In this document: positions 23,106-34,000 of the stretch, one piece after another
Position numbering within the stretch: position 1 is the stretch's first letter
Layout: each line of letters starts with the position of its first letter
Source of the DNA: Trichopria drosophilae
Lineage: Eukaryota > Arthropoda > Insecta > Hymenoptera > Diapriidae
Assembly (NCBI GenBank): GCA_030407085.1
Contig: CM059586.1
Location: 87,293,501 to 87,357,500, forward strand
Length of the DNA: 64,000 nucleotides
Direction: 5' to 3'
The notes under the pieces: generated by a model
Database searches by the model: none
What the model was told of the DNA's origin: nothing
Seen by the model: only the letters and a program-made list of their open reading frames with translations
Made by a program: the position numbers and the translations under genes

Positions 23106-23930
23106 ATTCGAATGAAAAAAATTTTATTTGTTGGCTCAATTTTTTTAATTAAGAAAAAAACGTATTAAATAGGGATTACTATGCCATAAATGTTCTGATT
23201 TGACCGTTAATCATCAAAAAGATCATTTTTATTCGTCTGTATATAAATAGCAACGAAATTTTGTGTCGCGGAAAACAAACCTCATCGGCCCTCTTCCTTT
23301 TTGAATATTGATTAAAATATATTCATGCAGCAGACGTAACAAATAATAATAGATTTTTATGGTTTTGAAGTATTTTTGAAACGTTGTCGAAAACGTTAAC
23401 AAATTCTTAGAATCCTAGTTACTTCTTGTCTACTGAAGATTATGGTCACATTCAAGAAAGGTATAGAAAATCAGTCTTCATAATCTGTCCAAAAGCAGTA
23501 CGAATTTTAAAAATGCGTCAACAGATTTGTAATAAAAGACCTTAAAATACCAAATACCAAATGACAAATAATAAAATTAGTTTCTCCAGAGAAAATTTTA
23601 CCTAATAGTGGACATTTTACCTACTAATAAAAAAAAAGTGTCACTTTACGCACGCCCAGAAATGCATAAAATCGAATTTTATGCACTGTATGACAACAAA
23701 ATTATTCCACTCAATTATGCATTGTTATTTTGGTTAACACTTAATGGAATCGAAAGAAGATAAGAAATAATAAAACTAGTAAAAGATCTAAAGAAATCTC
23801 CATAACCTTTTAATGGCAAATAAAATGAACGTACTGTTAATTTCAAAAACACATTTTTACTTTGTCTTATCAAATTAACACACATTTACTATTTCTTAGG
23901 CCATTTCTTTGCGATGTCATTATACCTACC
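23106..23930. other. AT-rich stretch, no gene recognised
   Basis: Nothing assignable. Confidence 0.4.
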
Positions 23931-23933
23931 CTG

Positions 23934-24262
23934 AAAAAGACTAATTCAACCTCAACGTTAGTTATAGTTGATCATAAAGTAGTAAAAAAAACTACTTTTG
24001 GGGTTGGGTAAATAGTAGTATTTCAAACATTTTTCTGTAGTTAATTAGAAATTATATTTTTTAAAATATGCAGGTAAACTTCACTAATTCTTTAAAATTT
24101 AGTCAAACTAACTTCAACATCTCATTCCATTAACTACATTCTTATTTGATCGTGCTACTTTAAGAGAGTGAATGTTAATTATGAAATGTAGTTATAGACG
24201 TACTGGACTATGTTAAGAAGTTGAAAAGAAGTAAAATTAAGTAGGAATGTTTTCAGTGCAGT
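23934..24262. mobile_element. Possible MITE, CCCTGAAAAA...TTTTCAGTG termini
   Basis: The left CCTGAAAAAGACTAATTCAA and the right AGGAATGTTTTCAGTG are approximate inverses. Internal AACTACTTTTGG and AGTAGTTTTTTTTAC-like dyads resemble the candidate at 9914-10485. Confidence 0.35.
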
Positions 24263-24323
24263 TATATTGTTGGAATAAATTTATCGTTTTATCAAAGTTT
24301 TGGGATATAGAGCGAAAAAATGG

Positions 24324-24595
24324 TTAAGGAGGTTCTAAAGTGGTCTGACCGTAAGGTAGGAAATTTCACTAAAAAAACATAAATAAAAGATGACTGAATA
24401 ACATTTTCAAATTCGGCCTCTGGGGTAATTCGAAGTACTATAAACAGTTTCCTAAAAAATACCAAAGAAATTATATGAGAACTGACCGAGAATTTTCGAA
24501 AATAAGTAATTTTTAATCATTTTTTATTTACGGTTTTTAGTGAAAATTCCTACCTTACTGGTCGAGCACTTTGGAACATCCTTAATAGAACCTTA
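24324..24595. mobile_element. TTAA-flanked MITE, GGNGGTTCTAAAGTG family, copy 1
   Basis: TTAAGGAGGTTCTAAAGTGG at the left is mirrored at the right by CACTTTGGAACATCC followed by TTAA. The inner arms include GGTAGGAAATTTCACTAAAA and TTTTAGTGAAAATTCCTACC. Related copies lie at 42389, 44267 and 54575. Confidence 0.75.
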
Positions 24596-24648
24596 ATGAG
24601 ACCTTAATGGAACCTTAATTGAACCTTAATGGAGCCTTAATGGAACTA
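24590..24648 (+). repeat. Short minisatellite (AACCTTAATGG, 11-12 nt) at the MITE end
   Basis: CCTTAATAGAA, CCTTAATGAGA, CCTTAATGGAA, CCTTAATTGAA, CCTTAATGGAG and CCTTAATGGAA follow one another. The unit matches the right terminus plus TTAA of the MITE directly before it. Confidence 0.75.
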
Positions 24649-25475
24649 TGAAAAAATGGCAGAAAATATTTGAACACATGTAGTATAATTAACAACATGA
24701 AAGGTTATAGTTGATATTTGAGGTTATGTACGAATTACTTAAAAATACCGAAAAATAGTCAATGAAACAATCGGATAGTTTCCTTTAAAATTGAAATAGA
24801 TAATTAACTACTTGAATTAAAACATTTATTACGATTATAAAATGATTCATTGACTCTATTTTATTTCTCTGCGGTAGTTTAGTTTTTGCGAAATTTCGTT
24901 AATAAATTTTATTTTTAAAAAGTAAAATTCTTATGAAATTAACAAGTTACGAACTATTTAAACTCACAGAACAGCATTTATTTCTGACCGAGTGCGTTTC
25001 CATTAGGTTAAAGTCATCTAATATTTGTTCACTTACTTCATTTTCATTCGTTGAATAACTATATTAAATACTAAAACGCGGTAGGTATTTACGTATAATT
25101 GTTTGCAATTTAAATATTGTTTTATCATCCACTATATAAACAGTTACAAAAGAAAACTTGTCTTATTATGTTGTTTTCAAAAACACATTGAAACCAATCT
25201 AAGTTTTTTTTATTTTATATCATGGTGTAAAAAATGTTTTTTATACGTTTTTATTCTTGTTAGCCGAATTAGCAAGAGTCAGTAATATTTTCAAAGATTG
25301 ATTGAAATGATCTTTACAAAAATATCGTAATTTACAACAAATTTCCGATATAGACGTTTAGTTTTCCACTTGTTGTTTATCTGAGAGGTGTTTTCAATAC
25401 ATAAAAATTATTATAAAATAAATCTTAAATTAGTTCGAAAGTAACGTTTCAACATTCTTCCATAATTTTCTTATT
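24649..25475. other. AT-rich stretch, no gene recognised
   Basis: Nothing assignable. Confidence 0.4.
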
Positions 25476-25477
25476 CC

Positions 25478-26235
25478 CAAGGAAGAAAAGTCACTCTAAT
25501 GGAGTGAATTTTCATTCTAAACGACAATGAAAACCGAGAGCAACTCCGATGAGAGTTAATATTCACTCTTGCAAATAAAGACTTTCTTTCACTCCAGTCT
25601 AAGAGTGAAAACATCACTCTAATGAATGAGTGGGTTTGAATCTTTTATTTTACACCTCAACGATAAAATTAATTTAAATAAGATATTTTTCAAATGTTTT
25701 TTAATGACAAACAAATTCTTCGAATTCATAATATTAGAGAAAATATGAATTTCATATACAAAATGCGAAATAAGTGTCCGGTACAATATATGAGCACCAC
25801 ATACCTTTACTAATTGATTGCTCTTTACTATTACAATTATTGTACTATTACTTTGTATCTCTATTGTTGCCCAGAGAGGCATGTCCTCTATGCCATAATA
25901 AACACACAAACAAACAAACATACACAGCTGTCATATAATAAATAAGACATGACGTATCGAAACGTTCCTTCAAGTAATATAACAAATATAGAATACGTAT
26001 CCATAATGAGAACAACTAGCTGCGAGAATGGCAATCGCTCCTAGCGGCGGCTAAACTAACTGCGTCTCCTCCACAATCATAAATTCATTCTTACTGCAAA
26101 AGTGAATATTTCGACTCTTTTTAAGAGAGTGAAAATATTAACTCGTTTTAGAGTTGAATTTGACTAAATCCACTTTTAGTGGAATGATTTTTACAGTCAC
26201 TCTTTCCTAGAGTGATATTCTCACGCCAAGAAATT
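25478..26235. mobile_element. GAGTGAAA-family element, interrupted
   Basis: The left part (25478-25620) and the right part (26095-26235) carry the GAGTGAAA/TTCACTC motifs and CACTCT...GAGTG palindromes, with approximate inverted ends (CCAAGGAAGAAAAGTCACTC against CACGCCAAGAAATTTA). The middle (25620-26095) is unrelated AT-rich DNA, probably a later insertion. Segment 26030-26080 has a GC-richer CTCCTAGCGGCGGCTAAACT core. Confidence 0.5.
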
Positions 26236-26811
26236 TACAGCGTATATACAAACATATTTCTAAACATTCACTTTTTACATGAACCTGCACTCGCATAAAT
26301 TTAATCACATAATACCGAGCGTAACAGATAATACTTAGAAGGGGTCTTAAATCGAATCTCAAATTGATTTCAGATGACTTAACCAAATTTTTTACAGACA
26401 ATAATATGATTAAAAGAATAAGGTAACCTGTAGTGAAAGGTGTCCTACCTATGGAACAATAATATTTAAAAAGGATTTTCAAAGAGAAATAATATTTAAA
26501 TTTTGCTTTTGAACAAAATTATATTAATGCAAGTTTGTCCCTAACTTGTAAATATATAAGATTTGAATTTTTCCGAGACTATTTTATGTGTGATCAAAAT
26601 ATTGAATAAATTTGGTTCATAAATGATGAAAATCACTATCTGCACGCGTCAAAAAAACGTTGTCGTAGGTATTACACATTTTAAAATATATTTGTAAATT
26701 TAAAATATTTTGTAACAAATTTTTTAATAGTATCCAATTTTTAATGTTGTATACAAATGTATTAATTATTATAGCATTTTATATACAATTAACAGTATTT
26801 CATAATAGGTA
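26236..26811. other. AT-rich stretch, no gene recognised
   Basis: Nothing assignable. Confidence 0.4.
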
Positions 26812-27063
26812 CAGCAGTGTTCCGGTATATTTGCATCTCGCGATATTTACGTCCCAACATATTTGCCCAGTTCCATCGCGTTAAATTTGTCGCCGTTCGC
26901 TTTTTCCCCCACCTTGCGCGATGGGTCCTCTGGAAGGGCCTGCTGTGACGTCACGAACGTAACGCAACTGAGGAGAGTGGGAGAACGGGCGCTCCCCTTT
27001 TTTTGACAAATACAAGGAGACAGTAGGGGAAGGCGAGGAACCGAGCGGGAAAGATACTAGTAC
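26812..27063 (+). mobile_element. pogo-like MITE (CAGTAGAGTCCCGG family), copy 1, decayed
   Basis: It starts TA then CAGCAGTGTTCCGGTATATT and shares the GC-rich core CCCCCACCTTGCGCG, the CRE TGACGTCACG and GGCGAGGAACCGAGCGGG with the better copy at 29149. The right terminus is degraded (GATACTAGTA). Confidence 0.8.
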
Positions 27064-27908
27064 ATTTAACAACCCGTAAGTGAACCCGACTAAAATGTAA
27101 TTGATACAACTTTCATTTACATGCAGTTACAAAAAATTATATATTTTATTTCCACTGATTAAGTCACCATTTATTTAAATTTACTAAATATTTACAACAG
27201 TGAATTATTACATAAAACTATTTTTGTTATAAATCAGTAGTTAAAATATTTTACAGTCTTTATAAACAAAATCAGTTTAGACTTAGATTATTAAAAAAGT
27301 GAAAGAATCCAAAGTTAATTAATTTGCCACAAGTATATACAATATAATTTTATTCAAACTTTTCATCTACTACATTTCAGTTGGCGGTATGCATTGCTAT
27401 GTGTACATTATCAAAAAAATGTATAATAATTATTTTATTAAATACGATGTCCTCTACATTGCGCGTGGCGATTCGTTGATTGCTAGGATGCTGGTTGACG
27501 ATTTTATTCTTGTGAAATAAATATTATATTAATCATTTTACATAAGTGGGCAAGAATATTGACAAAAATATATATCCAAAATATTTAAAATCTTCGAGTT
27601 TATGTCAACTCTACTACTATAGGTATTAGTTATCTGAGGACTATAAGTTAAGGTTATATGAAGACAGAAGAAAGGTTATACTTTTGCACATATGGCTACA
27701 ATCCAGAGTTAATTTCATTACATTATGCAAATGATTTAATTTTTTCCACCTTAACAAAATTTTAAATATAAGACTAATATTTGCAAATCTTCATAAAAAT
27801 TGAAATTAAAAATGAAATTTCGTGATTTTAATGAATTATAGTGTAAAATTGAATCCAGTACAGTAAATATTGTTAATTTTGTCATAACTACAATAATACA
27901 CTAATTAT
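27064..27908. other. 3' flank of the CCDC13 gene
   Basis: No gene recognised. On the minus strand a polyadenylation-type AATAAA (27508-27503) lies about 400 nt past the stop codon, so part of this may be 3'UTR. Confidence 0.35.
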
Positions 27909-28047
27909 TTACCTATATGCGTCCTGAAATATTCTTCGAGATTGTTCCAACATTTCTTTGAATGCTAAAAGATCAGCAGATTTGTCTTGTTGTACCGTTG
28001 CTAAGCGATCTTTCAAAGCAAGACATTCTTCTTGTAACAGCTCGATC
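27909..28047 (-). CDS. CCDC13: CCDC13 terminal exon
   Basis: The acceptor is AAAATTATAG|GATCGA, phase 2. It encodes IELLQEECLALKDRLATV and the conserved C-terminus LLAFKEMLEQSRRIFQDAYR before TAA at 27909-27911. The bases AG|GTAAAT at the stop could also act as a donor to a short extra exon, but the family ends near this point. Confidence 0.88.
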
Positions 28048-31000
28048 CTATAATTTTTGTAATGTAATTTAAAGTGTCTATCAAAACTGAACAGAAATTG
28101 ATCCTTATTTAAAAATTGTTTCATTATAAATTTCCTGTTATTTATGGTAACGTGTCTAAATATCAGACGTCAAAATATCACAAGACAAATATATAATAAG
28201 TCAAAATATCACCCTCAGTACATGTTAGTAAATATATTCATTAATACGCGATTTAATTAAGTAGTAACTGTTTAAGTAACTAGTCATAAGTAGTAAATAG
28301 TTAAGTTATAACACCTAAAACCCAGGTAGAAATGGGTGGCCTAAAACCTGGTAGTCAGTACGGATTAACGGAAAAGAGTCAGTACCGGCAAAACACAGGC
28401 GAAATGCTGATCTAGTACTGATATCCATTAGTGTTTGCGACAATAAATCAGTACTGTCCATGATGTAACCAAAGGATTGATTCAGTACAGTTAACCAGTA
28501 CTGTATTCACTATTTAACGAGTACTGACTGACGGAGCACATTTGTACTGACACTTTACTGGTTGCCAGTATTTGCATCAGTAAGAAAAAACATCAGACCG
28601 CTGGAGTTTGTCAGTACTATTCCAGTAAAGGTAATCAGCACTACATTCGGTATTAAATCAGTACTTACTGACGCAGCAACTCAGTACTAATCCATTACTG
28701 ACTGGCAGCAGTGTGATCGGTAAAAAATAACATCTGGCTATCAGAGTACATCAGTACCGTCGCAATACCGATTACCTATACTATTTTAGTGTTAAGTTGT
28801 TACTGTTTGTCAAAATAAGTCAATACTGATACACTGCTTAGTTATAGTGTTATATTATGATATAAAATAGTAAAAATATCGGAGGTACGCCGGAATTTTC
28901 CAGAAAAAATACAAAGTCAGTATTAATTATCGCTATTAATATTCAACATCGAATCAGCACCGAACAAATGACTGTCTCAGCACTCATATAGTATTGATGT
29001 CAGCACGGACTTTTGGAGCCGGGACAGTACTAACAAACAGGGCAGAGCAGTCAGATATTAATAAGTACAGAAAGGTGAATCAGTAACGGTTTTGCACTCT
29101 TTTTTTCTGAGTCGAGTGAGTACTGATCCAATACTAAATTCAATATACAGTAGAGTCCCGGTATATTTGCGTTCCAGCATATTTGCACAGTTCCGACTCG
29201 TTATATTTGTCTGTCGCCGCTCTCTTTTTCCCCCACCTTGCGCGCTGGGGCCTTCGGAAGGATCTGTTGTTACATAAAGAACGTAACGCGACTGAGGAGA
29301 GTGGGAGAAGAGGCGCTTCCCTTCTTTTGACAAATATAAGGAGACGGCAGGGAAAGGCGAGGAACCGAGCGTGCAAAAATACCGGGACTCTACTGTATAT
29401 AGATTATTATAAGTTCTATATCAAAAGACCGGTACAGGCATCGCCTTTATTTTAGCAGTTTTTTTCCATTCTGACTTAGTATACACGACAGACCCATGAT
29501 TACGAACGCACTGAATCACTAAATTTACTAAACTAACTAAGTAGAAAATAATAATTTTATAACCGTAAGCAAATCGAGTATAAACGACTGTAAACACTCT
29601 GTAATACCTGCAGTACTCAGCATATAAATACTAATGTTTAAATTATTATAATATTTTGTGATATTTTTTAATTATAATATTTTTTACTTTGATATTTAGA
29701 CGCGTTACCATTATTTATATATGAAATTTTACTTGTATTGTATTTCATCTGCATTTTCTTCATCGGCCGTTTGCATTGATTTCATATTTGGTTTTCTGTA
29801 TCTATTTTTTGATGCTCCTAACTTCTCCAATTCTAGCTTTTGGACTTTCACTTCAAGTTTTGCAGCACGTTTTCTCTCAAATCTTAAAGAATCCTAAAAT
29901 AACGAAATAAGAATACACATTACATTTTTGTGGATGAATTATGCTTTCTCGAAGAATTTTGTAATTATTGATTACCGCTAAATGGCCCATTTCCTGCCTT
30001 TCCTTGTCCACACGTCGATTTAGAACGGCAACAAGTTCCAATAATTTTTCTTTTTCAGCTTCAGCAGCCATGCCAATTATTAAATATTCGTTTGATTCGT
30101 TACTTGTGGCCGAATCAGTGAGAAGTTCCTTGATCGATGGTTGACTACTACTAAGATAGTACAGTTGAAAAAGGTTTAATCAAAATGTCAAACAAATTGT
30201 AATTTTAAAAATATATTTAAAAAAATACAGATTTATCGGTATTTTTATAGATTATATTATACATTATTTTATATTATCTATTTTACAGATTAATATACCA
30301 ATTTTCATAATGGTGGATGATGGGAAATACTTGTTGAATTAAGAAATTAATTAATTAATTTTAATTAATCTGTATTGAAATAAAAAATGAGCACTGAACA
30401 TATTCGTTGCGCCGCGCGGGACTGGAACCCGGATTCTTTCGTTTGGCAGTCGAATGCTTTTGAATAACAATTACAAATTCATTTCTAAAAACAACTACAT
30501 ATAACTATGAATCTTGCGTTTCTGACTTAAACATTAAAATATTAGTATACATGTGGGAGATGTGTGGGAGGTGTATGAGTGGGAGACACGGCTACTTTAC
30601 CATCAGAGGGTATACTCTGATGATAAAGTAGTTCGTTGACTGTATCTGTCTGGGTTTTCCGTAGTTTTCCCAGACCCCGTGCGAATGCGATACAGAGGGG
30701 TTCAAGTCGATCTACGGGGCGCAGTAGTGGGGGGACTGGCTCTGGGTGGGTGATCTTTGTGTTTGTCTAAAAGTATTGTCTTGTAATGTCTTTGAATGTG
30801 TGTCCGACAATCCACCCGAGAGCCGACCCGCGAATAAGCTAAAAATGTCATTAAAGCGGGGGATAATTCCTTTCCTTTATCCTTATTAGTGTACATGGAA
30901 TTATTTGTCAATGGAGGCTTTTTATGATATTAATCATTACAAAATTTTAATTTGTCGGGCTTATGACCTGCAAACTGAATTTTCTGAATTTTTCACACAT

Positions 31001-34000
31001 TTTCGGTTTCTCCTTATTTTTCATACAGTTAACATCTAAATTTAGCATTTTTAACATATTTATGTGTAAATGTTTTTTCAAAAAGTCCGCTCATGGGAAG
31101 CGAAATGATTTCGACAGAGGGCGCTTGAAAATATTTCAGCCATTGTTGAAATGTTTAAAGAATACAATTACCATTCGTTGGTACTGCAGGCCATAAACCC
31201 GCTAAATTTAAATTGTTTAATGATTAGTGCTCATTCTATCATAGTTTATCACAAGGTATTTGATATCTTTGTATGACTTTTGAAATGAATGTAATCTAAT
31301 TTTCCTACCACCATCCAGATGGAAATTTACCACTGCCTTTGTATTGCGCCAGTGCAGATTGTATGCCTGATAGGTACTGGTATTCTACCGAATTAATACC
31401 ATTTTGGTACTGGCATAATACCCAAAGGTGACTTGACCAGGTACTGTCTACACTACCGGCAATTAGAATTGTTATAAACATATAAGAAAAGATAAATGCT
31501 AAGAATAATGTTTGTGAGAAGACAGGTATTATGAAATCCTTACATAAAAATAAAATACGATATATGTATTGCATACAAGGATATAACAAATAATTTTAAG
31601 TGCATTATTATTTATATATAAAATATTTTCAATCCATATAATTTAAAATATTTGGGTATAATTTACTAGCACTCAATATAGCATAAAATGTTTACATAAA
31701 TAATAACTACAAAGTTGAAGTATTTCTTGTCGAACTTGCCCCAGTAGAGATCTCGTACAAAAAAACGATACTGGGCCAGTACAAACTACCGGTACTGTGT
31801 TAGTACTCTCCCGATACAGTACTCAAGTAGAAATGGACGAGATAGTACAGAAAATTATTATATTTCAGTACATGAAGCGTGTACGGCCCACTATAGGGTA
31901 AAATAAAAAAAATTGGTTACTTCAAAAACGTACAAGTCACAAATCAAACTATAAATACGGTTTTCATGATCTTACCGCTTGATGATTGTAGAATAGAGGA
32001 AAAATAAGTAGAAAGTACAAAATGTAAAGTTTGTTTGTATATATTTTGTGTTCCGCTGAAAGTAAACAAAACGAAAATTATATATTTCGTGGCATAAATA
32101 TAGTTATGGAGGAAAGTATTCGTGAAACTGGAGGTAAATTGTTGCGGAATAACACAGAAATAAATATAAAGCAGAAATTTAAGAAAGATGTACCTATTAC
32201 TGACCGTGTACCAATTAATGGATTATCATTTGTAAATTCCTTGTCTCATTTGCAGATTCATTACAGTGTTAGAAATAACGTAAGAAACCTCTAAACTTAA
32301 TTACAGTTTGCACTCAAACCTAAATTGGTACCTATTAGTGGCCGTGCACCTATTTCTGACCGAGTACCAATTAATGAACAATACCATTTGTGGATTCGCT
32401 CTTTGACCGATGGAAGGCACTACCAGGAATATAATGGGCAACCTTTAAGCTTAATTATAGTATACACCAAAATCTAAATTCGTACCTATTATGGGCTATG
32501 TACCAATTAATGGTCTACAATTTATGGATTCCCGGTTGCACTCAATTATAGATGCAAAACACGGCCAGGAATATAGTAAACAATATCTCAGCTTCCTTAT
32601 AGCAAGTACCAACTACTACATTGGTACTAAATAATAGCCATGTACGTATTAATAAACACTTCTTAATGAACTGTGATTTGTGGATTCCTTGTTGCACTTA
32701 TCTACAGATGCAAAATAGAGGGAATAATTAACAAATTGCAGTCCATTAATTAGTACACGGTCAACGATAGGAGCTTCTTTCTCAAACTGCTGCTTTATAT
32801 TTATGAGCACCAAAGTCTAAATTCGTACCTATCACTGGCCGTGTACCTATTACGGACCATGTACCAATTAATGGACTACCATTTATGGATCCCTGGTTGC
32901 ACTCAATTATAGATGCAAAACACTGAGGAATATAGTAAGCAATCTCGCAGCTTCCTTACAGCAAGCACCAACAACTAAATTGGTACCAAATATTGGCCGT
33001 GTACGTATTAGTAAACGGGTACCTTTTAATAAACTACGATCTATGGATACCTTGTTGAACCTGTCTACTAATGCAAAGTGGAGTGGATAATAAAAAAATG
33101 GTAGTCCGTTAATTGCTATACGGTCAGCAATAGGTACTTTTTTCTCACATTGCTGCTTTATATTAATTCTGTTATTATTCTGCAAGAATGCATCTCAAGT
33201 TTATCTTCAAATTTAACTAAAGTATATCGAAAAATCTGACGTTGTCAACATTTGTTGTATGCGAGGTCATGTTCAGTTTAATGAAACACAGGAAAAATTT
33301 TCAAAAATTAATATTTTATATTCTCTATCTAAATCAGTCTTATGGAAAAATATTTGTTCGTGTAAAGTACAAAGAATACTGTACAACAGAAATATTACAA
33401 ATTTACAAAAATTTTCTGCCGAAAGTATAATGAACACGCAAATAATATTGAACACATGAGAAATGCATAACTGAATATACAAAAACAATTCACGCAAAAA
33501 ATATATATACAAATATGTCACAGCAAAGAGTATGACAACACGTGTGACTATTTCTACAAGAAAAATCAATCTCTTATAATCTGCAAGGTTAAATGCATCG
33601 TTTGATTTCACGTAATCCTATAAAAAGAAAGAAGAATTCCAATTTTCTACTTTTGTAACTTAATCAAACTAATAATGTATAACATTGCAAGTAAATAATA
33701 TAATACTTTAAAATTTCAAGTTCCTTTTCTTTTTTATTGAGTTTTTCTTGAAGATTTTCTGCCTTGGCCTGCCAATTCTGCAAATCGTTTCTAACACCTG
33801 CTATTTCGACCTCCATGGTTACTCGTTCCCTTTGAATTTGAATGTCGACATTATCATTCCGCCTTTCAAGATCTTTTATTCGATTCTATCTTGAAAAATA
33901 AAATTGTTTGATTCATGTCGTAGCATATTCTTATGTAAAATTAAATAAAATTCGAAAATTATTTATCATTTAGATTTCATGAATAAAAAAAAACTTACAT

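Noticed and set aside
28340..29110. Looked like a regularly spaced repeat array (CRISPR-like)
   Set aside because: Spacing is irregular, repeats are degenerate and the setting is an intron of a eukaryotic gene.
30408..30457. Functional tRNA gene
   Set aside because: D-arm and 5' acceptor strand are absent; only a tRNA-like 3' half remains.
33273..33616. Possible extra CCDC13 exon after TTCTTTCTTTTTATAG
   Set aside because: Exon 6 ends in phase 2 and this frame would hit TGA after three codons; exon 7 fits exon 6 directly and continues the family alignment.
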